A stretch of DNA of 64,000 nucleotides, taken from NCBI RefSeq assembly GCF_012489685.1, contig NC_080044.1, forward strand, positions 70,728,732-70,792,731, given 5' to 3'. Below the pieces are notes generated by a model. That model was not told where the DNA came from. It did not search any database and was given only the letters and a program-made list of their open reading frames with translations. A program made the translations under genes and the position numbers. The first letter of the stretch is position 1. Each line of letters starts with the position of its first letter. This DNA comes from Lotus japonicus (lineage: Eukaryota > Streptophyta > Magnoliopsida > Fabales > Fabaceae). Shown in pieces: positions 35,057 through 46,600 of this stretch.

Positions 35057-38000
35057 ATGGAGAATGAAAATGCAATTGCTGCAAGGAAAGGAGTTGATGA
35101 TTGGCTTCCTGTCACTGCCTCCAGAGATGCAAAATGGTGGTCCTCAGCTTTCCACAATCTCACTGCCATGGTTGGTGCTGGTGTCCTCAGCCTTCCTTAT
35201 GCCATGTCTATGATGGGCTGGTATACACTCTAAAACTATGTATATTCAAATTTGAAACAATGATCCTGTTACCAAATCTCACATTGATAGCGAAGATAAC
35301 CTTTATATATGAGTGCAATTTTAACCTCTGAACTCGCTTTTGAGGTCAGAGTTTGGGCTCTAAATTCTAAGAGATTTTCAAAGGGATCATATAAAATAGT
35401 TTGTGGTGATTTGTATGCTGGAGAGATCTGAATGCCACTTTTCTCACTCTCTTAATCACTACTTACATTGCAAATCACAAATCATGACAATATGTCACTT
35501 TGTAACAATGTTTTGATCATTTAGGGCATGTTTGATTTCACAATTTGCACATAATTCAAACTGCTATTAGATCCGGTTCATTACAATACCACATGATGCA
35601 TCTAGACACATAGCATGTTTGGCTCCACGTCAAAATGCTCTAGAATCACTTCTAATCAGAAACTACAAGTCTAATAGCATATTGGGACAATCACTTATTT
35701 TTTCACATAACAATTCTGGGATACATAAACTACTTAAAGAGGCTTTTCTCAAGAATTGATTTGAATTTAATTGTAGAAAGATTTTCAAACACGCATTTGA
35801 TTTGTAGATAAGCTTGCATTGGATCCCTGCCAAACCTGCTGATAGTCTATCACTCTTATAACTACTAAATTTTTGGAATTCCAATTTCTTTTCAATGAGT
35901 CCTATATTGGAAAGTTGTATATAAACATATTTAGAAATCCTTGAGAAGCTTCTGTGATTAGCTTCGGGTTTTGGAATTGATTCTGATGAAAGAGAAACCG
36001 ATCCAAAACATGTTGGAAATCTGACATCACAATGATCTCTTATCTTATAATTAGTGATCCATATGGTTTATTTCTCCTTTGATTGAAATTACAGGGGTCC
36101 TGGCGCAGTGATACTGATACTGTCATGGATCATCACCTTGTTCACTCTCTGGCAAATGGTTGAGATGCACGAAATGACACCGGGAGTGCGATATGACCGG
36201 TACCACGAGCTAGGCCAGGCTGCATTTGGCGAGAAGCTGGGTCTCTGGATCGTGTGTCCACAACAGCTAACTGTTGAGGTTGGAACATGCATTGCCTACA
36301 TGGTTACTGGTGGCAAATCACTGCAGAAGTTTCACAACACTGTTTGTCCCTCTTGTAAAGACATCAGAACCTCCTACTGGATTATTATCTTTGCTTCTGT
36401 GAACTTCGTTCTCTGCCAATGCCCCAGCTTCAACTCAATTTCCTTCATCTCGCTTCTCGCCGCGATCATGTCCCTCGCGTAATCAAACTCCTCTCTATCT
36501 ATGTGTTTTTGGTGAAATTATAGGAACATAATTTGATATAATTTGGTGGTAGTCAAATTCTATGAACTCAACTCTATTAAGGGAAACTCTTGCTCAAGTT
36601 GAATACAATGGCTCTAATACAAAATTGAACTTATAGGGAAAGAACATAGGAATATACTTTGTTGTGGTTATAAAATACAAGAGGTTGTACTTATTTATAA
36701 TCCAAATGTTATATGGCCACAAACGCAAGAAATAAGGAAAGATATTAGACTAGTACATGAAAAAGTGAAGATAATTGACTTCATAAATTGGCACCAATTA
36801 TGTTAAACATTTATCTTGAATAGCTATGCTACCATGTTTTATATCTAAACTTGTTTATTTTCAATTACATTAGTATATTTAGCCAAGGCATGCTAGATTG
36901 AAAAAGTAAAAACTATGCTCTTCCCTCAAGAAACCTCTTCTCAAACAACCTCTTAGGCTAGGTTTGGATACCGTTGATATTAGTGTAAACGGACGTTAGG
37001 ACTCACTTCCAGACAAAAAGTGAATGAAGCCTTCCTAATTGATTGAGATGAAAGTTTGTTCACATTACATTCAATTATTATTCAAACACACTTAACAGCG
37101 GCATTTCAGGTCCCAAAACAAGTAATAGGTAGCAATCTTGGTGTTAGTCACTTATCATTTTCCCCAAACTGTAGCTAATACAAATTGATAAATATCTATT
37201 GTTTTGTGTAAACTAATTTAATTGTTCCCTTCAATTGGAAATTATTTACTAATTGTCATAAGCATGCAGTTACTCAACCATTGCTTGGGGGGCTTCCATC
37301 GAAAGAGGTGTTAAACCAGATGTGGACTATGGATACAAAGCCCACAGCACTGCTGATGGTGTGTTCAACTTCTTCTGTGCCATGGGAGAAGTAGCATTCT
37401 CTTATGCAGGTCACAATGTGGTTCTAGAAATCCAAGCAACAATGCCTTCAACTCCTGAGAAGCCATCAAAGAAACCAATGTGGAAAGGGGTTGTTGTTGC
37501 TTATATTGGAGTGGCTTTCTGCTACCTCCCTGTTGCCTTCATTGGATACTACGTATTTGGAAACTCTGTTGATGATAACATCCTCATCACATTAGAGCAC
37601 CCCACTTGGCTCATTGCTGCAGCTAACATGTTTGTTATTATCCATGTTATTGGTGGCTACCAGGTAATTAAGCTTCAATTCTCAATTTTTCACTACCTTG
37701 CATTTTTTTTACCTCGAATGTGTTATATATATATATATATATATATTTTGCAAACAGGTATTCTCAATGCCTGTGTTTGATATGATTGAAACCTACCTGG
37801 TGAAGCACTTAAAGTTATCTCCTTCGTTTACCCTTCGCTTAGTCGCTCGCACGACATTCGTAGGTATGTGACTCTTATTAGATATGGATTAGGATCCTCT
37901 AGTGTACGTGATAGTATATCATGTGAAACTTTGTTTTTAACATGACAGTGTCTTCTGAAGTATCCACGACCACGTGTGAGGATCCTCGTACTATTAAGTA

Positions 38001-38491
38001 TTAACGTAGGTCTAATATAGCTTAACTAACATTTCTATCTGATTGTTACAGGGTTGACCATGATAATTGGCATATGCATCCCATTCTTTGGTGCTCTTCT
38101 TGGATTTCTTGGAGGATTTGCCTTTGCCCCAACATCATACTTTGTGAGTAAAGGCAAAGTATTTTTTTCTTAAGAAAAAAAATTAACAAGCCAATGTGGA
38201 TAATTGATTAGCCTTGTTTTATCTAATTGCAGCTGCCTTGTATTGTATGGCTTAAAGTCAAGAAACCCAAGAGATTTGGCTTGTCTTGGTTTGTCAACTG
38301 GGTATGTCAATTGACATTGTAAAATTTTCATAAATAATGTCTCTTATATGTACTAATTTATTGAGACTTTACCATGTTTTTTTTCATTGCAGACTTGCAT
38401 TGTGCTTGGAGTACTACTGATGACACTATCCCCAATTGGTGCACTGAGAAAGATCATTATTTCTGCAAAAGACTACAAATTCTTCTCATGA
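35057..38491 (+). CDS. LHT-like lysine/histidine-type amino-acid transporter
   Basis: Seven exons: 35057-35220, 36095-36478, 37270-37663, 37758-37863, 38052-38143, 38233-38301 and 38393-38491. All join in frame with GT-AG introns to give 435 residues, the usual length for LHT1-type proteins (about 440). The product is a member of the amino-acid/auxin permease family, which moves neutral and basic amino acids with protons across the plasma membrane. The N-terminus has [15 protein letters not shown] followed by the first membrane span with [12 protein letters not shown] (residues 38-49). Later spans include the segments ending in IGYYVFG and HVIGGYQ, and the C-terminus is SAKDYKFFS. The start at 35057 begins MENEN; upstream in-frame sequence is microsatellite. 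Substrate specificity cannot be set from sequence. Confidence 0.93.
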
Positions 38492-39928
38492 GTTAGTGCT
38501 GCTAACATAGTATTAGAAATGTTCTGTTGAAGTAATTTAATCGTTAGTTTATGGTTAGATTCTAATTCAGTTTTGTAGGAAATGTTAGAGCGTTTTGGAC
38601 TCTTTTACAATATTTAAAGTAAAGGAGATCTTTCCCTTTTTTTTTCCTAGATAAATAATCTGTTGCGAGGATTCTTTGAATTCCTTTGATAACATTTGTC
38701 CAATGAATTATGTAAATTAGATAAAATGTAATTTTTTTTGTGTGATTATAATCCATGTGAATGATGTAACCGAAAAAAAAAAGTTCATGTGAATGAAGTA
38801 CCTTCTGTGGCCAACTTTTATTGTTTCATTCTGATACATGTAGTAAGTGCAATAAATACTCTAATTTGCACAAAAAAAAAATAGCGATATCACAATGCTA
38901 CATAAATAACCACTACATAATTGACCTAAAAAAAAAAAAAAACCACTACATAACATAACAAAGCATGTATACTCACAATTTCACACTAACGAAATGTTTA
39001 ACTTCATTCTCTCTTTCTGTTTTTAACATTATTTTAAGGTCACATGATATTGTATTGGAAATCATATAATTAGGAAAACTTTTTCAATACAAAATGGCTA
39101 ATTCACAACTCTCAGCTTGAAATAATATTATAACGAATTGCATTTTATGCCTGCATTTATTCTCTGTAATGCCACGGAATATGTTGGCCACTTAACATTT
39201 AATACACATAGTTGACTAAGTATAATTTAATCTTTCCTATTTCATGATAGAACAATGATTATGAGCTTACTAGATTCCCAAGCTTTAATGTCTCATCCTC
39301 TCTTTATATTATGACCTCTTTTTTAATTTCCTCATTTAAAAGAACAAACTATAGCTTGATGGATAAGTATCTCATGTTGAAACTCCGCATCATATATTTT
39401 CTTAAAATTCTTGATCTGTCTCCCAAATTATATTACTTGGGAATTGAAGTACGTGTATGTTCTGGTGTGATCAGGTGTTTCCTCATTCATTCAGGTCAAG
39501 ACATTTATAGAGACTTGTAAATATAAAATCACATAGTAATGTCATGTAATTTGAAAGGATTTTGATGCCAAGCTTGATATATAAAATTGACAATATATTC
39601 AGTAAAACCGGTGAAGACACGTTTACCTCTTAGTGTTTCCTTAATTTGCCGTGTTTCAAAGAAAGATAAATGTCCACAACCGTTGGCTGAATTAAACAAG
39701 GATTAGGAAAATGTGTTCAGGAACAAAACAAGATAAAAGCAAAAAGCAATTTGAATCATTAGCATACTAGCCTTTCAAGTTCCCTTCATCACCTACCAAT
39801 TAAAGTGACATGATTGAGAAATCTTTGCATTACTGTAAGAGGCTAGCTATTGATTAATGATAACTCAGTTGTTATGTTGACTTTGTCCCACCTTTGCCCC
39901 ACAAAACTCTTTTCTATCTACGGTTCTA
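38492..39928. other. Spacer after the transporter gene, no gene seen
   Basis: AT-rich, with A runs near 38880 and 38930. Contains the 3' untranslated region of the transporter. No credible coding region on either strand. Confidence 0.5.
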
Positions 39929-40231
39929 CTCCCTCCGGTCTTATTTATAAGCAACAAAAAAAATTCACATAATTTAAGAAATGTAGTTAAACTAGATAAA
40001 ATGCATTAAATTTGTCTTAAATCAAAATAAACTTCCAAAATTACCCTTTGTTATTAGTGTTGGAAAGTGGGAAAGAGAGAGAATAATTAATGAGACACAT
40101 TTTACAAGTTAGAATTAATAAGGGCATCATTGGAAAAAATTAATTAATATAGCTCAAACTTTCATTTGGTTCTTATAAAAAGGACAAAAGTTTTTCTTCT
40201 CTTTCATGCTTATAAATAGGACCGGAGGGAG
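39929..40231. mobile_element. Stowaway-type MITE (303 bp)
   Basis: The element has terminal inverted repeats beginning CTCCCTCCGGTC and ending GACCGGAGGGAG in the complementary sense, extending through TTATTTATAAGC, and is flanked by TA on both sides (39927-39928 and 40232-40233). This is the hallmark of Stowaway elements mobilised by mariner-like transposases. No coding. Confidence 0.93.
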
Positions 40232-41024
40232 TATATCATTTGGTGAACCACGAAATAATTTTTGACATTAGCAAACACTCATATTATTTGTGGATGTTTG
40301 AGATCGCCACAAAACGTGCTATTATAATTTATTTATTTTGAAAAATTCTTATTTTGTGTTATTTTAAGACTATTATAAAAATGAGTGCAAGTTTTTTTCT
40401 ACATTCCTTTTCTCTAAAGTTTTTTCTTTCTTGGCTTTCTCGTTTTGCATTAGTTTACCCACTGATTGATAAAATATTATTTTTGTTGAAAGAAACCTTA
40501 GGCCACAAATAAATTATAAATGTAAATATTATTTTTTGTTGAAAGAAACCTTAGGCTACAAATAAACTAATGACGACATGTCACTTGTTTAAAAGGCCAA
40601 GCTTACCAAAAATTATGCGGTGACCGTGATTGTTCAGTGCTCGTGAGATGGACTATGTTTTATACAGATCGGTGAATAATGGTCTCTTTTTTGTCAAATA
40701 AATAACAATTCGTAATGATAATAATCCTCTTTTTGACTCATCCATTTTACATGTATGTTTTCTCTAGTTGGAGTATCTTAAAGTTTTTATAGATTCTTGT
40801 AATTATGCTAACATGAGCAAACTTAGGGAATGTCAAGTTAAATTTTACGCGATTCAAGTCTAGTTTTCATTCTAATTTCGCGACCAATTTTTAGTTTGTT
40901 AGAGTCAAAGTTTAAGGTCTGATCTAACCTTTAAGACGGTCTAATGTGACCTACTAGCTTATAAGTCTATTATTTAACAGAAAATGTATTTTTAAAGAGG
41001 TTTGTAGGTCAACAAAAGTCACGG

Positions 41025-41435
41025 GCTAAGGGCATCTTCGTCCCTAGTTCTTGATTTTTAGATCTTAGCATTATTCACGTGAGTCTATACTGTCACATTT
41101 GCTCTAAACAACTTTCGCATATTTCACTTCGACCATAAGTTCTTAACTTTAAATTTTTAACATTATTCATCTAGTCTCACCACACCACATTATTTATATT
41201 TTTTATTTTCATAAAGCAATAAAATAAAATTCATAAAGTAGTAAAGCAATTTGGATGAGAGAGAAAAATGTTTTATTTATGTTAAGAACTCATAAAGCAA
41301 AGTTGTTTATATAAGAATTAGTTTTTATTTTAAAGAATAAAAAACTCCATGTCAATCATCTCCAATGATTAAGAACCTGATCCTTAGTTCTTAACTTAAG
41401 AACTCACTTCTAATAACTAGCATTGGAGATGATTT
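41025..41435. mobile_element. Probable MITE remnant
   Basis: The left part (GGGCATCTTCGTCCCTAGTTCTT) and right part (CTAGCATTGGAGATG, preceded by CCTTAGTTCTTAACTTAAGAAC) are roughly inverted in content, and CTTAAGAAC motifs recur inside. The ends are not clean and no target duplication was found. Confidence 0.4.
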
Positions 41436-43669
41436 AATAAGTCTTTTACATATTATTACATTTCCATTTATTTATATTATTGATAAAAATTATATTACGT
41501 AAACAAGCCCGTCTTTCATACCAAACAACTCTTTTGGATAGTCTCTGAGCCTCGTCTTTTTAGTTAATTATGCCTCTTAAAAAACTTAAACTTGACTTTT
41601 TAATAATTCGTTCAGGCTAGGTCAAGCCTTTGATAAAGCCTATTCCACTCTTGCAACGCCTTGAAACTACACACCTACTACATACTAGGTTATGAGGAAA
41701 TGTCTTCACCAACATTGAGCCTAAGGAGCCTATGTTGTGCCCCAAATAGAGACTTGTACTTGAGTGAGTGAACCCCGACGGAAAACTCAAAGAACTTTTA
41801 GCTAATCAATTCACAACGACGTTCCTCTCTTATAAACAATGTGTTGTGAACTAATTATCCTAAAAATTCAAGTTCTTTGACAAATAAAAAATGAATGATT
41901 ATATTCTTAACATGCTTTCATGTATTAGTCCATTTAAGCTTGAAGCGTGATTGCGTAAACAATACACAAACTAACTTATTATGTGCTAAAACATAACCTC
42001 AATAAAAATTGGTTGTTGTGTCCAAATTTCGGCAAAAATCCAAAATTAATTAGTCCGCCTCATCCTGCAAAACACCTCTGTACCCGACTGAATGAACCAT
42101 ACAATGATTTTGACAATAAGATAGATTATTCTGTCCCACAACATTAACCCCAGCGGATTCCAATATTTATTAACAGTATCACATGTGTCGGTTCATGCAG
42201 TTGAAAGGTTAAGAGTCTAAACTTGGTTTTAATGTGATAATAACACGGTAGGGCATTAATTGAACATGCTGTTTCACAAAATGCAATTAATGTTGGCGGT
42301 TAAAAACGGTGAACTACAAATTGCAATCATCAAAATCGACCAATCAATATTTATGCACTAAAGAAATCTAGCACAAAATAGAAAAACCTCTTTATTTGAT
42401 AAAAGAAAAATCACAGAAACATTGCTGTAAAGAGAAAAAAAAGTGTGCAAAATCAGAGGGAATCTACATGGCACTAGGAAATAGGTATGGGTAGAGAACA
42501 AAAAAAAGGAAGCTGAAAATAAAAGGTAAAGAGGAAAAAAATACTCTTGTAAACCCAAAATGGTGTAAAGACATCTAGTGAGATTGAAATATAAGAGATA
42601 AATAATATATGTGATATGTGATAGGAATAAAGAGAAAGAATTAATGTGATGTGTTTGTGTTTTTTTTTTCACCAATGTATCTTTATAACTCACAGTCATG
42701 AGATCAAATTAATTAAGTATGTTTTTACTAACAAATCTTTTTCATATATGCCGCGTCAAAGATTAAATTCTCGACTAAAAATATGTAAAGAGCTCAATTA
42801 TCTACTCACTATACCGACGAATGTTGATGAAGTGTGTTACTATTGGGGTTTATGAGAAAAGAAAAGAAAAACAAAAAGGTTGCTGTTGAGGAGAAAAACA
42901 GCAAATCAAACGTCAACATTACAACCAAGGTTTTGGTTAGGTATATTAAATTAAAATGAATATTAAATCATTATCATCAAATTGCCTTCCAAATGTTCTT
43001 ATTCTTTTTTCAGAACAAAATAAAAGAAAAATTCGTAGGTGAGAGAGAATAATAGAAATAAGAAAAAAGAAGAATTTAGAACCGTTGGATCACTCTGGTT
43101 CTGATCTGTACTTTTGGGTCGCTCAGAAGAAGCCATGAATGCTGTAGATCCGGGTGTCTCATACAACATTCGTCGCATTGTAATTACCATTTGATTCTTA
43201 ATCTCTTCGAACTTGGGATCTCAAGAGTGTGTTGTGTTGTGTTGGATGCTATTTTTGGAATTTGGTGTGCCAAGTTTAGCTGCTTCTACTCTTCAATGGT
43301 GGGTTTTTTCTGCGTGCTTTGGACTTCAATGGCGGCTTAGTGTCTGCTCAAGTTTCAATTTTGAGGTTTGAACTGGATACCCTTTTAGCCTTATACTGAA
43401 ACGCCCCAATTGGGATCTGCTATTGGCTAAATATTCTTCTAGGGTTTCAGGAGGAGGACGAAACTATCTTCAATTTTGGTTTTGGGTGTTTATTGCAAAT
43501 GAATGTGGGTTGTTGCTGAAATTGGTATTTGGAGATTGCATTTGTTGCTGTAGGTGTTAATAATTGTGGGTTGTGTCTTAAGGGGGTTGAAGGTTTTTGA
43601 ATTGGGATTGTGTTATGGAGAATTTGAAGTGAGAGTTGTTTGGCACTGCATTGGGCAGGGGTAGTGGAG
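41436..43669. other. Spacer and 5' untranslated region of the Ser/Pro-rich gene
   Basis: AT-rich, with no credible gene. The last 400-600 bases become less AT-rich and T/G-rich, consistent with a 5' untranslated region. The start of transcription cannot be placed. Confidence 0.4.
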
Positions 43670-46600
43670 ATGCCGCCTTCACCTGCATTTAGATGCTCAC
43701 CTGGGAGCCAGCCAAGATCGGAAAGTCATAAGCGTGGGCGCAGTCTTGAAAGTGGGTTGGTATTAAGGGAGAAAGATGATGATCTTGCTTTGTTCAATGA
43801 AATGCAGTCAAGAGAAAGTGATAATTTTTTGCTTCAGTCGTCGGATGACTTGGAGGACACATTCTGTAATGTTCTTAACTGACAACATCTTAAGAAGAGT
43901 GTATTTGATTTTTCTTTTTTTTGTTGTTGTTTCTTTTGGGTGATACTAATGCATTTCTCCCTTTTGCTTTGGATATTACTATATTTACAGCAACGAAGTT
44001 GAGAAATTTTTCTGATATCAAGCTTGGGATATCCATTCCTGCTCGAGGAGAAACCAATGACTTGCTTATTGCAGATGGTGACAAGAATGACTATGATTGG
44101 TGCGTAGTCTTTTTGTCCTTTGAATTTAGCTTGTTAAATCATGTTTGTGTTATATGGTCCAATTTAATGATTCTAATTCTAACCGTTTGCGATTGTGTTT
44201 CTTTCACATGAATAATGCACCAATTTGTGGAACAATAATTCTAGTTTCTTTGTCACAAAGCTTAAGACCTTGATGTGCATAAGTTGATTTGTAGAATTCA
44301 CTGCTTGTTTTACTGATGCCACTTGTCTGTTTTATTCATTTAAAGGCTATTGACACCCCCAGACACGCCACTTTTTCCTTCATTGGATGATGAGCCACAA
44401 CAAATAAACATTGTAAGCAGAGGAAGACCTCTGAGTAAACCCATTTCCATATCAAGATCTTCTACGGTGTGCTTTTGAATCCATTTTATGCTTAATTTCC
44501 TTTTGAATAAGAGCCGTGCATGTTTTATTCTCCTCCTTATGAAAAATGTGTTTTTTACTTATTATCTCTCATATGTTGGATGTCCTTTTTTAGATGGAGA
44601 GAAGTTACAGAAGCAGTAGGGGTAGTGCAAGTCCAAATCGCTTAAGTCCATCTCCTCGTTCGGGAAATAATACATTGCAGTCAAGGGGGAGTTCTTCATC
44701 TGCACCAAGTTCTAGTCCAACTCAAAATTTACAGCATGCTACTCATTCAAGAAGGTCTTCTACGCCTCCAACTAAGCCCATTACACCTGGTCCCAGGTCT
44801 TCCACTCCTACTCCTCGCCGAATCAGCACTGGCTCCAGTGGTCCTGCAGTCTCACCAGGGAATAGGGGAACTTCCCCTGCTAAGACCAGCGGTCCTACAG
44901 TCTCACCAGGGAATAGGGGAATTTCCCCTGTTAAGACAAGTCGTGGAAATTCTGCTTCACCAAAGATAAGGGCATGGCAAACTAATATTCCTGGTTTCCC
45001 TTCTGAAGCTCCTCCTAATCTTCGTACTTCTTTGGCTGATCGACCAGCATCATATGTGAGGGGTTCGTCTCCAGCATCCAGAAATGGTAGGAGTAGGCAA
45101 TCAATGTCTCCCACTCCTTCCAGGAGCAGCAGCTCTTTTCACAATCATGATCGAGACCAATATAGCTCACACAGCAAAGGCTCCGTCGTATCATCTGGTG
45201 ATGATGATCAAGACTCTCCTCAGTCCATCCCAGTGAGTAGTTTAGACAGATTGGGTTCTAGAAGAGGTGGTTCCGTTTCAAGCAGCAAAACTCCCTTGAA
45301 TTCCAAGAAATCAGCCAGGGCGATGTCTCCAAGTTCTGCTCCTAAAAGATCTTTTGACTCTGCTCTCCGGCAAATGGTATCTTGCTTGCCTAGTCTCTTA
45401 ACTTCCTTTGTCAATCATTGTATGATTTTCTTCCAATTTGTTGGCAATAAATCATGTCATTTAAAACTTGATTGTTCCTATTAGGGTTGCCATCCTTGCT
45501 TTTCTGAAACTCTCTTATCCGTTCCCGATGTGCACAGTTTCTCTCCTTTATGCACTATGTGCTGATTTAGATATTGGTGTTTTTTTTTGTAATCAAATAA
45601 AAACATGTTAAAATGGAAAGTGGACCGAGTCAATCATTCTTGATCACTCTAGGCTACCAATGATCAAAGATTTGATGGTATTTGCTATATCCATCTTTAT
45701 ATAATTGTACGTACAATGCTTTATTTGGTTCTTTTCTCTGTTCTGCGGATTTATTTCTAAACTACACTTATAAGAACTACTCAGAGTAAATGGCTTCATT
45801 TTAAGTCTTCATTGAGTTGTCTGCTGGCTGCCTATAAAATGTATTCTGCACTAGCATGATTATTATAACAATGCTTTTGTATAGGTTCACACATGCTGTT
45901 CTTAGTGGTAGATAAACCAATGTGTACAGTGTAATCATGATTTTTTCTTCCTAAAATCTTGATGTGTTCAACTTCAAACTACTTTTTTTAATCCTCCCTG
46001 CTTTCCTCCCCTTATGCTATGATATTTTCTTTAATGTCTTTGAATGTGGTCAAACTACTTACTTTTTTCAACTTCAAAATGCCGTGCAGGATAGAAAAAT
46101 TCCTCAGAACATGTTCAGGCCACTTTTATCAAGTGTGCCAAGCACAACCTTATATGCTGGAAAATCAAATTCTGCACAACGTTCCCTGGTATCTAGGAAT
46201 TCCTCTGTTACAACAAGCAGCAATACAAGCTCTGATCATGGCACAAGTTTTGCACCGGATACTGAAGGGGGTGACCATAATCAAGATGATGTGGCAAGTG
46301 AAACTGGGAAGATATCATATACTGATATTCATGAAGAAATATTTTCCTTTGATAAAACTGATTTATTGAATGCACAAATTGAGCATGAGATTGATGATGA
46401 ATCAGTTGATATCTTGCACAATAATCCTAGAAGCCCTATGATTGCTTTAGGCCTTACTGAATCTGAAGATTCTGTTTATCATGGTATCGACACAAAATTC
46501 ATTGAAAGTTTAGAAACTTCCGGTGGCACAGGGGACATTTCTCTGACTGATAGTTTTAAGAACACGGAAATGTGTTCTCATTGTGGTAGTCAATATGAGG

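Noticed and set aside
42358..42699. 113-codon minus-strand reading frame
   Set aside because: It is built of Phe/Leu/Ser-rich low complexity from an A-rich spacer, with no recognisable domain.
44743..45114. Minus-strand frame opposite exon 4 of the Ser/Pro-rich gene
   Set aside because: It is a shadow of low-complexity coding sequence.
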